From Zonotrichia leucophrys gambelii (Eukaryota; Chordata; Aves; Passeriformes; Passerellidae), in contig NC_088178.1 of assembly GCF_028769735.1 (NCBI RefSeq), forward strand, positions 15,946,357-16,010,356: DNA of 64,000 bases, read 5' to 3'. The notes below the pieces were generated by a model that saw only the letters and a list, made by a program, of their open reading frames with translations, did no database searches and had not been told where the DNA came from. Shown one piece after another: positions 48,224 through 60,600 of this stretch (the stretch's first letter is position 1; every line of letters begins with the position of its first letter). The position numbers were made by a program, and so were the translations under genes.

Positions 48224-50311
48224 GCTGCTGTAACTCAGATATTTTCAGCATTCTAAACAAAAGAGAATGTTGATGCTTCCAGTGGTTAGGGCAGGGGACA
48301 GGACAGGCAGGCCAGCTCTGTCCAACGTCTTGGGTGACTGAGACACCGTGTGGAGACAAGCATGCAGAAAAAGGGCTGCTGAGGTGGGGAGATAAAGGTC
48401 AGGGGCAGATTTGCCAGCTTTCTGCAGCCCAATGAGGATGTGGACACTGCTAGGTGTGACTTTCCCCTGTGCTTCAGGTAAACTGCTTTCTTCGAAGGAG
48501 CAGAACAATGCCCTCCTGTTTCTCCACACAGCCCCAGAGAAGAGAAAATTGGAACAACTTGCATTTCTGCCATGCAGATTAGACTTAAACCAATGCTGTA
48601 TGCATTAAGCTCACAAAGACATCTGGAAATCATAATGTGAAATCTGGTGCTATCTCATGATCTGGAGTATTATCTTTTCCACAAACTGTACTGTTCTGTT
48701 TAATAGACTATGTGATTGTCCATGGTATAGACTTGTCTAGAAAATTTGTCCTGAAAATGACTCCATTATTGTAATTTGAAATAACTAACTTTCTCAAAAA
48801 TTTTATGGTCACTTAAAGGACCCTGTAAATGCAGTCAATAATTAGGTGAGGTATGTAAGTATTAATATTTAATAAGATGCCAAATATGTACATAAAAGCA
48901 TTTAGTTTACAAGAAATTGTATGGGCATCCTTAAGTATTTCATAGCACAGACAGCATTAAAAGTTTGACTGTCATCCCTTTTTTGAAATACAATTTGTTA
49001 TTCTTTCACTAGCCTTTCAGAACTGGAGGAAAAACTCAGCGTATTTTTTCCATTTCTGGAAGAACCTGTCTTTCTTAAAATGCCAGAGCACCTCATTAGT
49101 GGAAGCCTTGGTTAGCTTGTAGATAGCTGGCAGAGGTGTTTTGTTGTGCTTGTTTCCACTTCATTTTTCTCCGCTATTATGAGTAACTAGAAGTAAAAGC
49201 ACAGTTTTCATTGCCTTTAATGGGAGCAGAATCTGCTTTTACTTCATGGCTATTTTCCATTCCTCTCCTGGCACTACACAGAAATGCATGTGAGGTGAGA
49301 TGCAGTAGAGAGGTGACTTGGCGGTGAGGGTCCCAAAAGCCAACACTAAATGCAGATAACATATTTTTTTACTAGTTTTGCACATCTACAGGTCCTATAT
49401 GGAGAAGTCATTAACTAAGATTTAAACTTTGGAAATTCTGGAAATATGGAACAACTTAAAATTAAAGGCTCACATTTAACATCTCCCTACTTAAAGCAAG
49501 TCAGCAAATGAGGCAAAGCTGTGAAGTTCATTAATACTAGAAGAAATGAATGAGTCCTACCTGATTCCTGAAGCTTCCCCTTGAATGTACCATTTTTGTT
49601 AGAGGGCAGTTGTGCTGCTTCTTCTCTCTTTCAGAATGGCTGGATGCAGTTCAGGTCCTCCCCAGCTTCTGGGTAAATTGAATTCCAACATCTACAACTG
49701 AATGAATACAGAGAAGGTTTTAAATAATTTTCTCACCAGCAGATATAACTCAGGGCATAATTATAAATTGGGATCATAACTAGTTTGTCCTGAATAGTTA
49801 TGAGAGGTAATGATGCATGGGAAGGAAAACATCTCATTGATGAAGAGAACCTCATTGTCAGGGTCAATTTTAGAAAGCCATATGTTTTATCTATACATTC
49901 AACACAGAAACAAGCATAAAGCTTGGCATTTGAAAGGTCAGATTTTAAATTGAAGCCATTGTTCAAACATCTTGCCTTGCAATGAGAAGCAGAAACAGCT
50001 TAGGCAAAGCAGTCTGAGTCTTCCCTTTCTGGATCTCTTGTGCATGAGGGAACTGGATTCAAGAGCAATCTTAGGGCTGGTCTATCTGTGCCTGCTTCCA
50101 GCAGACATTTGTTTCTCTTCCCAGCAACAGGCATGCCCAAAGGATGAAACCTGTGCAGGATGAGTTCCTGACCATTGCTGCTGGGCAGTGCTGGGGCCCA
50201 GAGCCGGACCATGGTGACCGTGTACTGCTGCAGGGCTGGGTACCTGGCACACCTGCCACGGCCACTGATGGGGACAGGGCCAAGAGGGGTGACATCGGCT
50301 CATCAGCAAGC

Positions 50312-50326
50312 CCAGGAGGTGGCAAG
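50312..50326 (+). promoter_or_regulatory. Weaker CTCF-like match
   Basis: CCAGGAGGTGGCAAG resembles the CTCF core CCASYAGRKGGCRSY with mismatches at the fifth base and in the tail. It lies in a GC-rich patch (50140-50400). Motif only. Confidence 0.2.
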
Positions 50327-53300
50327 ACCTTGCAAGCACAAAGGCAGAGTGGAAAGGAATTAGCTGAGAGATGATACAACTGCTCTGCAGAGCACAGCCA
50401 CAACGGGAGCTGTAATCACAGAGGAAACAGAGTGTCTGTCTGAAACACTATTTCTGCTTTTTTTGGTGTAAATATAGGAACTATGACTTCATGTCTCGCA
50501 CTTTGAGAGATGTACTCTTGGGCTTGTTTTATTCCATATCAGAGCTCTAAGAAATCCAAAACATGTCTCTCTATTTCAGTGCTGGCTGGGGGTTAATCTC
50601 TAGAAACAAGTAATGTAACATTTCCATCTATCTTTTCTACTCTTTTGGCAGTTTTAATTATACTAATATGCTATGACAATTTAAACAAGACACATCTCAG
50701 CTTCTGGCCTGCTCTGTAATGGTTCAGCTGCTACATGTGCTCCAGCATATTTTGCTCAGACAGGCTGCTGCTGGAGGCAAGGGGGAGGCAGAATAGTGCC
50801 CTTCTGTCATGAGAGGTTTCATTGCACTGATCATTGTATGTTTGACAGATTCTTTGTCAATGTCAAGTGTCTTTTGTGGTTAAGCCCAGTAAAGCTAAAA
50901 CAAAAGGTCTCCTAGATATTAGATATATAGTGACATTACTGAATTCACTTGGAGGCAGTAATTTTTTGTCAGCCTATGAAAAGAAAAATGGAGCTAATGG
51001 CAAAACAAAAGGAAGATGCTGGCATGCCTTTTTAGCTATTTTTGTTTATGTCAGACATTGTGATTGACATCTGGCCCAGAACACCCCTTCAACCATTGAG
51101 CCTGGTGTCATGAAATAGAACAAAGAGAAATTTCCAGCCAAGAAAACACCACTGGCTCAGAAAGCACTGCTTTTTGTTTATTTTCTTTTAAGTGTTTCAT
51201 TTTCAGTAATCAGTATTGTTACACAAAAGTAGTTCACTCACATGCACCCCCCAATTACTATTTGGACTTTTAAGTTTCCTTCATGTTTGCTTTTTTCCTG
51301 CTTGCTTGAATGGCAACAGAATGCTGGTTTGGTTGGATGACAGTCTGTCATAACAGTGATGTTTGAGGTTAGAAAACTGACGTGAAAAATACAATCCACT
51401 GGCCTTTAACCGAAATAGCAGCTCTGGTTTTTGTGGAGTTGGCAGGCAGCGTTTTTAAACCCCTTTCACGGTGAAGGCAGTTACAACGTGTTTTTCTCTG
51501 TATCAAGCAGTTCCATCATGAAGTACATTATCTACATCTGTTGTCATATCAGGATATTGCCTTTGAAGAGCAGTCTGCTGTTTCTTATATGGGTACTGCT
51601 CTTTTGAAGTGTCCAAAAAGGGTTAAGGTAATCTTATGGCCATTCTCCAGAGCCAGGACAAATACAAAGCTTTAAAATTTGTTTAAGAATTATTTTAGGC
51701 AAATACCAGAGAGCAAAATAGGTCCTGCAGACACAACACCAAGGAGTCTTTGTCACCATTGCTCTGCAAGTGCTGTAGAATTTCAGAGATCCAGTCAAAA
51801 TTATGTATTGGCAGGAGGAAATTATTCCTTAAATTTCTAACTTGGTCTTGAAAGTATGATGCTGAACATAATAGCAAAATAAGACTTTTCACAAGATGAC
51901 AGCAAGACAGTCCACCAGCCACTTCCCTCCATATACTTATATATTGAAATCGTATCATAATATTTATCCTAATAAAAAACTGCCTTGATCACTTAAAAAA
52001 AACTCTGTGGAAGTTGGCCCTTGAATGCATCACATGTGCCAAAGTTAAATATTCTTACACCATTTTGAAAGGGTGGCCTTCAGGAACACTTCAGGGGTGT
52101 ATTCTCCTGTAGAAGCAGACACTTAACTCCCCTCAGCATTAACAGCAGATATGCTTACGCTTCGAGTGGAGAATTTCTCTGTCTCTTTGCACAGTGCTCT
52201 AAGAAGAACTTTGAAGAAATTGAGAAAAACAGAGAGCACAGTATATTAATTTCAGAGAGATGAAAGCAGTACACGTCATTCCTAAATTTCATGGAAAATG
52301 CACCGTTAGTAACAAAGATGAGTAGAAAATTTCAAAATCATTCTGAGCAGCATTAAAATCAGTCTTCCCTGATTTTCTGTTTTCCCCTACTTTTCAAAGC
52401 ACATACATTAAACTCATTTTATGCTTATAATGTATATAATGACTCTAGACAACATAAGAAGGGCACTGGGATTCTTCCTATTTCAACGTATAAAGTGGCA
52501 AGCCAATTTATGCAGCTTAAACCATTGCTAAAGAAGATGTATCAAAAATTGCCTGTGATCATTACAAATAACAGCCTGAAATGTTCACAAGAAGCTGTTT
52601 GCTTATCATATTTTCATTAAAACATCTTTTCACCTGATTTTCTTTTCCCATGCCTGTAACCTGCATTGTAATCAGTCTTATTAACTGAGAACATAAATAT
52701 GATTTATTATGGTCTGATAATGGAAGCTACATGGACCAAGAGAAGGGATATATTGTCCTTTGATAAAATGGCTCTTTTCTCTCAAATAGAGCTCTATCAT
52801 GAGAGCATACAGAATGTAGTGAGTGATTATTTCCTGAGGGTGAATGATGGCAGAACCCTACAGAAAATCTTCTTGTTGGCCATGACAGCCTCCGAGTGTC
52901 CCCAAATCTCACTGAGTTTGACAACCTGCAGACACTTTTGATGAACTGTATTCTTCTGTCAGAGACAGCCTGTCTGGGAGGAGAAAAGGGAACCTTTATC
53001 GTCTGATCTGCTATTATTGTCTTGATCTTTTATAAGCAATCTCTAATGCACATGAATATAATATCCTTTCACAGAAGTGCCAAACATAATAGAAATGTAG
53101 TTAAAGGACCCTTTTCCCGGTTATGTAAATGTCCTAATACCATAATTAGAAAAGATGGGTTGTGAATGATAGCAGCAAGGAAAGGGTAATCAAAATGTTT
53201 TAACATTGTCTTTCTGTTATAAAGACCAAAATCTGTGATAAATAGCATTTATGGTAGATATGGGGAACCAGCTTGTGCTGAAGCTTTTACCTAAAAAGAA

Positions 53301-53698
53301 AATAGTTTTGAGTGTAAAACTGTTATATTTTCATAAAACACATAAATGGCAGCTGGTCTTAAGCCAGGAATGATTACTGGCAGATATGACTTAAAGAAAA
53401 TGAGTATTCCACTCAAAATCCCTCCATGGCTGTTACAGAAAGAACAAAGCGTTATTATTATGTAGTGTATTTGAACAAAGGGGTGTTCAAGACTAACTAA
53501 GTTTGCCAACAAATCTCTCTTTTATCTACATCCAGAAGAACAAGCATACCCAAATCTTTTTCAATTAACAGCTGTACACATTAGCAAAACACCCGTCTTT
53601 CTCAGCTCAAGCAGTCTGGCTTATTTATCAGAAAAAATGAACTGTTTTGGGGGAAGGTTTCCAAGTTCCCCAGCAAAAGCAAGATACTTGATTTTTCA

Positions 53699-53808
53699 TT
53701 AACCTTTTGACATCTGGAGCCGGGATGTCCCAATATTAACTACTAATGGTCTCCTGCATTACCAGTTGGTGTTGAGAGAAGTCCCAATTGCCAGAGTCAA
53801 AAGGTTAA
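53699..53808. mobile_element. Candidate piggyBac-type MITE (TTAA-flanked, with TIRs)
   Basis: TTAA at 53699-53702 and TTAA at 53805-53808 flank a 102-bp unit. The unit begins CCTTTTGACATCTGG (53703-53717) and ends CCAGAGTCAAAAGG (53791-53804), the reverse complement of CCTTTTGACTCTGG, so the terminal inverted repeats are 15 and 14 nt with one indel and one substitution. piggyBac-family elements insert at TTAA, duplicate it, and have termini starting with CC(C/T). The interior has no coding capacity but contains the palindrome GGGATGTCCC. It could instead be a conserved hairpin element or a hairpin RNA gene. Confidence 0.55.
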
Positions 53809-55372
53809 TCAGCAATTTCACACCGGTGATGTGGTCAGAGTTCACATGTTACTGCCTAAACAGGAGGAAAAAGAAAATTAAGTCATTAACAGAAAACTTC
53901 ATCCCAACGTTATTAAATCCCTCTTGGGTTTTTTGGGGTTTTTTTGGTTTTTTTGGCTAGAAAATAGTTCATGATAAATATTCTGACTTTTTTGAGGATT
54001 TTGCAAACCTTTGCTGGGAAGTCCAAGTCCAAATATGTGACCAACTTCTTTAGTTCATTCTACTTTTCAAAAGGGAAAAGTGAATTTTTACTTACTCACC
54101 AAGTGCTCAGTCCAGACCAGTGTGAAAGAAGAGTTTTGTGTCTCTAACCCATGGAGATTTTGGTAAACCTCTCCAAATGGCCTAATTCAGCCTGAGTTGT
54201 GTCTTCTCTGCTGGAAGTGAAGACATCTGAGTGTCTATTCATTCAGGGTGAATTTCATAGTGCAGATGCTGTACCAGAGATAAAGAACACTGCAGAGCAA
54301 AACCCAGAGTGTAGACATTTCCATCCTACTCCTCTTTCTGTTATGATTGTAGAAAATAAGGCAACAGCAGCATTCCCTTAACAAATATGGACAGCAATAT
54401 TATTTCATGAGAAAGTACCCACATAAAGAGCCAGGCCACTTTACCACAGCATACTTTAACTTGGGGCTCAAGAGTTCTCCTATACATAGAAAAAACAGAT
54501 TTATTTTATAAAACAAAATATAAAATATCACTGTAAACATTGCAGCTTGGCATTTGCTAACAATAACAATGTTCACACAAAATTACTTATTTGCCCTACT
54601 ATTATCTGAAAATGTTAACCATTGCTTGTCTTGTGTTTAGCCCTGATCAAAAACCTGCTATCACCATATTTATCAGGCAAGTTCTATGGTCTTGAGACAT
54701 TATATCTTTTTTCCAGTGTCCAAGACAAATAAATAACGAATCTTTCCCACAACAACCACTCAGTTTAAGTGGGGACAGGATTTTATCCTAGAATGTTCTG
54801 AAAAAATACCAGTCTTTCCAAGTGCCCTATTGCTTAGTCCACCAATTAGCTGCCTATGGAGCCTAAGTGTCCTTGTACTTCATCCCAGTCCCCACCTGCA
54901 TACTTGGCTGCATATGTTTATGCAATTAGAAATGGTGAAAATTTAATAATATTAGAACAAACCTGAGTGAGCTATAATTCTGTTAATCTCTCAAACTGGA
55001 TTGTTGAAAACTTGCTGAATTCCCCAAGCCTCTCTCAGGTGCCAATGAGTGAGTCAATATCATACCAAAGATCTCACAGCATACCAGACATAAATTCTAC
55101 TTCCAGAATCTCATACACACCCTCAAATAATGAATCTAATGTCTCTAAAGTACTGTCAGGAGAAAAAAAAAAAAGCAGTTTCCTCCAATTACAGGCCTTC
55201 TACTCAGTGTCCCAGAGTGTTAAAAAAAGAGCACAGGGCAGATTTGTGTGGGGAAGGAGGGGTCACTTTAAAGGCCTGTGCCTTCCTATACTGTACATGT
55301 GTATAAGCACTGCAGCAATCCAAGTCTCCTGCCTGCAAGGGAGGACCACTGACATTAGCATACTTGGCTTTG

Positions 55373-55410
55373 CTAGGTCCTGTTGGCAAGCCCTAGGTCC
55401 TGTTGGCAAG
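55373..55410. repeat. 20-bp tandem duplication
   Basis: CTAGGTCCTGTTGGCAAG occurs at 55373-55390 and again, identical, at 55393-55410 with CC between. Perfect identity suggests a recent slippage duplication. Confidence 0.9.
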
Positions 55411-57524
55411 AAACTCCACATGATGGGAGAGTGAAAGTTTGTTTCATCTCAATCTGATGCCTCACTTTACTTTTAAAAGCCTGTTTTGCACTTTGTTTTA
55501 TAGAGTGATGGTAACTGGTGGCTTGCATAAAAATAATCACCAGTCTGGAATAATCCCAGATCACTTCAGAAGTGTGACTTTGGTTGAAATAAGAAGGAAT
55601 TTTCCTTGAATGGAAGAACAGAATTATTTAGAGTTGAAGCACAGTAGATCAATTAATAACTGTTCTTGGAAGAAAAACCCCAAGTTCTTTCAATTCAAGT
55701 TGTGAGGGCTTTGGGTTTGTATCTAAGCCAAACTAGGTATTTGTTGCAGAATGGGGCTGTTCGGTATGAGGAGGAAATTGCAAGTTTTGTGGCATTGAGT
55801 CCATAGGTAAGAAGAAAATGTTGTCTGCAGATCAACCAGTTCCTTTTCCTTTTTTTACCCTGTATATTAATTTCCCTCATAGACCTAATTTCCAAATTTG
55901 TGCCTTGTTTACTCTTTGAGATCGTTGAGAATTTTGGTGAGGAGGTGACCAGGTGAGAAACAGGTTTTCCATGATCACATAACTGAGGTACTGCTCCCAC
56001 TCAGGCATTATGGGATGCTGAGGTCACAGAAAATAGGACTAGAAGGGTTCATCCAATAGCTGGCAGCATTCCTCAGATTTTTGACTACTCTGTCATAGAA
56101 ATACTCCAGTGATAGGTACTTCATCATCATTCCAGTCAATTATCCCAACAGATAACTCTCCTTTCCTAAGTGACAAATACAGTCTAACTGTGAGAGAGAC
56201 CGATGGCATTTTAAGGCATTATGTGTTTTGCTTGAATTCAACTTACATGTATTTACACCTTTCACCTTGTTTCTTCATTTATTTCTGTCTCTGTTACCAG
56301 TCCTTCACCATTTTTCACTTTACATTTGTCCTTTACATTTTTTACTTTACAAGGTGGATTTTCTCCATACTACCTTAACATTTCAACATTAAGTCACTCC
56401 CTTTCTTTTTTGTCTTCTGAACTGTGCTTATTACCCTTGCATTTCTTATCTTCTTTGTGTCTTTCCAAGCCCATGAAAAACAAATTCTCACATGCCAGTA
56501 ACCTCACTACACAGACCTATTCCTTGACATCTCCCAGAAGGCAGCTAAAATGCCACATTTTATTCATTGCATCAGAACCACTTTTGTTAAACAATGAGGA
56601 ATTGAGCAGAAATAGTCAAATTCAGGTCTAAAGGCGATGTTCTTGAGATATGACTGAAAAGCATAGCTAGCTTTGGGAAGAGCACAATATGCTCTGAACA
56701 CACATATGAAGGAGCATTAACAGCCTCTGAAGAGGGAAATCAGGACTGCAGGCAGACAAGGGAAACAGAATGCTTGCTTCCTGCTGGCTGGTCAGGTGTT
56801 TCATGTACAAAATGAGTTACAACACAGGTCTGGACCTCCAGGTTCCAGAGCACCAAAGTGACTTTGTATCAAATTTATGCCAGATGAAGTACCATCAAAA
56901 AGAGTTAAGATGGAGCATCACCATCAGCAGAAAATTGTTTTACTTTTGTGGCCTCAAGTCAGGCCCCTTGCAATATTGTAAGGTACAGGTAGTACAGAAG
57001 CCCAGTACTGTCCCTGGGGCACTGAAGGCTGCTTGGTCTGACAGATATTTGGAGATCCCAAGATAATGTCCAAAATTCAGAGCAGCTCAAGCACCAGTGT
57101 TTCTTAAAAAGAACAAAACTGTTTCAACTTATTCTTTCAAATTTTGACAGAAAATTATTAAAGAGGTGACTATGCTGTGTTCCTGCTATGGCAGGAAGCA
57201 GTATGATAAATAAATGGGAGGACTAAGGAAACTTACTCCTGGCTTACAAGAGGAAAACAAGTTTGTTTTCCTTCATGTTTCATAGTGCATTGTGGTTACA
57301 ATGTAAATCTTTTGAACTGCAGTGTTTTCCTATCTGCTTTGACCCGTATCTGTGCCTGAGAGGGCTGAATGCAGTGGTCTGAAGCCAGGCTGTGGAGGTC
57401 ACCTGACAGAGCAGCAGTTTGCATTAGCACTCGAGATGCACAGCAACGAGAAGCTCAGGCTGTGCCTCTCCGTGGAAGGTCCACACATAAAGCAGGGAAA
57501 CTAAACTTGGCCTTGGGAGGCAGA

Positions 57525-57645
57525 GGTTCTTTGTTTCCTGCATGACCTCAAACAACATATTTCTTCTCTCCATGACTCATTTCTCCCCCAAAATAGGGAC
57601 TGTCAGCTTCTGTCCTCTCTCAGGGCTGGTGGCTCTTCTGGTTAG
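57525..57645 (+). mobile_element. MIR-like SINE relic
   Basis: Blocks GCATGACCTCAAACAACAT, CTCATTTCTCCCCCAAAATA and GGGAC, then CCTCTCTCAGGGCTGGTGG, align in order with the MIR core and its 3' flank (TGTGACCTTGGGCAAGT, CTCAGTTTCC...AAAATGGGG, CCTACCTCATAGGGTTGTTG). It is more diverged than the other two and in the opposite orientation. Confidence 0.55.
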
Positions 57646-60600
57646 TGGCTGTTTCTGATTATGGGTAGGTCTGATGACTGCGAGTCTGACTTCCAGGAGG
57701 CCTCTGGACACTCCTATATTATATTTGATAATGAAGCCTCCTGTCTTATCCAATCAAAACAAAAAAGAAAGTCAGACCAGAGAAAACTGTCTCAGCACAA
57801 AATGGCAGCCTCAGTGCAGCAAAGTCAGAGCCATTAGCTATTGACTACTATAGAAATACTGAAACTGCATCAGGGATTTCTTTCTTTAATTGCTATTTAG
57901 GGATTTAAATGAGATTTTTAAAAAGACAGAAAGACAGAATGTTTAGTCTACAGTCACTCTTTGCTGCCAATACAGGCTATCATATAAATTACTTAGACAC
58001 TTTTAAAAATACATTATTTACTCAATAACCCATAATGGGTCCAGAGCTCCTTTTACACGCTATTATAGAAGTACATAATTGCTGAATTTTCAAATGGATA
58101 TTTCTTCTAGGCAATAGTCTGTAATGGCTCCTTCAAAGCTCTTAGGCTTTTATCATATGAGGGCCTAAGTAGAAAATGTTTAGTTCACTGATCATTGACC
58201 TAATAGAGAGCAACAGCTTCTCTGGAACAACTATTGTCTGTTGGGGCAGATGATGTATGAATGACATTTTAAAAAATTCTTGGAAGTATGTGCTGGGAAA
58301 AATTACTGTTCTGTACAAAGCAAATACTGCTGATGAGCTTCTCAGAATTCTTTTGTTTGGTTCTGCTTGGTTTAGTTTTTTATTTGCTGTGTGAGCCCAA
58401 GAGCAACAGAAAAGAGTTGGTTTTGTGTATGAAATGCAAACTCAGTATAGGACCCATTCAGAGCAATGAGAGACATTTTGATGTTCTCAGAGATCATTCA
58501 GCACAATTAAAAGTTGTCTTAAATGAAAATGCAATGTAAGAAGCTGAAATCTGAAATTAGAGAAGTAACGGATGCTGCAATGGGGCAAATCACATTTCTT
58601 AAAGTCACGCTGAACACAGTAAAACACACAGGACTATCCTGAGCTTGATCTAGAAAGGAAATAGGCAACTTGACACGTTTTCAGCACTATTGCTACAACT
58701 CTCACAATCACTGAGCTGCTGTTCTCTTCTTACATTTAGCTTTGAAGTCTGCTGCTTCTGTTTCAGACACAAAGAAAGGTTCAGGTTCCTAAAAGCTTGA
58801 TGTAAGAGAACACATTTTCTCTTCCTACACACTTTGGGCAGTAAAACCCTTGGTATTACAGCCCAATAAATGTCAGCTGGATCTAAGTGCAGGACCAGAG
58901 AGGATGAATGGGAGCTGGGGACACTGAGGCAGAGACTCTGAGATGCTGAAGGACACCTCCAGCTGTGAGCCTGATGGGCCAGGGGAGAGGTCCTTGCTGG
59001 GTGGCACAGCTCCCAGCTCCCTCAAGGGCTTGGAGCAACGGTGCAGCTCACCAGAGAAGGCTACTGAATAACCTGCTCAGGACTGGGTATGATCTTAACA
59101 CTGTGTGCCATCAAAGCAGATCAACTATCCCCAGCACAGCACTGTTTTGTATGTGATCTGACATCAGAAGCGCTCCCCTGCTTTTTATCATTGGATTTCT
59201 CCAGCCTGGTAAGGCTGCCTGGGACTCCTAGTATTCTGGCATGATTAACACTAAAAAATACAGTCGCTGGCAATTCTAATAGTTCCTTCTGTTTGATGCA
59301 TCTGATCGAAGAGAAACTGAAATTACAGACCAATATGCACCCAGGCTGCACCAGTTAGCCTCATCATGCAAATGAGGCACACTTGCAGGTGAACTTATTA
59401 GAGATCAAATAGTTTTAGGCACTGCAGATAATGAAGGCAGAGCGCTTATGTTGCAACAGTCAGAGCTGGAATTTAATCATGTTGTTGATACCTACTGCAG
59501 CAGTGAATAAACACAGAAACATCCACAAAAATAAAACTCTTAGAATGAAAGGATGGTATAAACTAGACAAATAATAAGAACAAAAAACACCCAAACCAAG
59601 GAGCACAGCAGTTTTCGAGAAGGAAAAATGTTGCTCGTTAGATCTGGAAAGACTTTGAGCCCTGCTTTTTTCAGCTAAGCTGTTGGGGTAAGTGGGGGTT
59701 GCAAGGAGAACCTGAGGGGTGTCACTGTCTGTTCCAAGAGGGAAATGGCTCCTTCCTTTGGAGATGGCCCTGCAAGGAGAAAGGGGACTGCTATGCAGCA
59801 CAATGCTTGAAATCAATGAGAGGTGAAACATAGCCCACACTGGGAAACAGAATCTCTTAGGAAAGAATTAAGAATGAAACAGAGAAACAGCTTCCTGGGG
59901 TGGAATTTATAACAGAGGTTACACAACTGACAGGCTGGATTAGCAGTTTGGTAGACATTAAGAATAAATGCATTTTGCAGAGGCATTAGCCCCTTCTGTC
60001 TCAATAACCCCTCACATGCTCTTACTATCCTTTATGCAAACATCTGGAGAGACTCTGAGAAGGCTCACTAAGGTTTGCTCATTTTAAGAAGCAAAGATGC
60101 GACCCAGCAGGTGAAACCTGCAAATGGGAAACATTTGAATTCCTTTTGGCAGACAGAAATGGATAAAAATACAGCTTGGCATTTCTTCTAATACCATTTG
60201 GTAGTAGAAGCGCTCCAGAGATGTCAACAGGAAGCCCTAGAGGTTAGAGGGAATGACGTAACCATATGTGACATAATGCTTGTTGTAGAGATTTCCTGGA
60301 ACTGATTAGTGCCATTCATGATAACAGCAGCCAGCGAGAGTGTGAGGACTGGGTGAAGGCCCAGGCAGCATTCAGGCATTGAATATTTTTCATTCTCTTT
60401 TAATGCAATGTCTGGTCTCTCTTGTTTCAGATGCATAATAGAATAACTATGTGGTATTCCCATGCAGCTTTGTCTGGGAAGGTTTGGAAGCAGCACACTT
60501 ACCAACAATGTGCAGCTACTCCCACACAAAGGGCCACAGAGAGAGGACTGTAGAGGTGGAAGGACAGCGAATACTCTGAGCTCCTCCTTCATCTAGAATG

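Noticed and set aside
51566..51603. AAGAGCAGT and ACTGCTCTT inverted repeat
   Set aside because: 9-bp arms with a 20-nt AT-rich loop are expected by chance several times in 64 kb.
54967..55434. Plus-strand frame of 155 codons
   Set aside because: No recognisable domain, includes a poly-Lys-like A-run and the 20-bp tandem duplication; likely chance.
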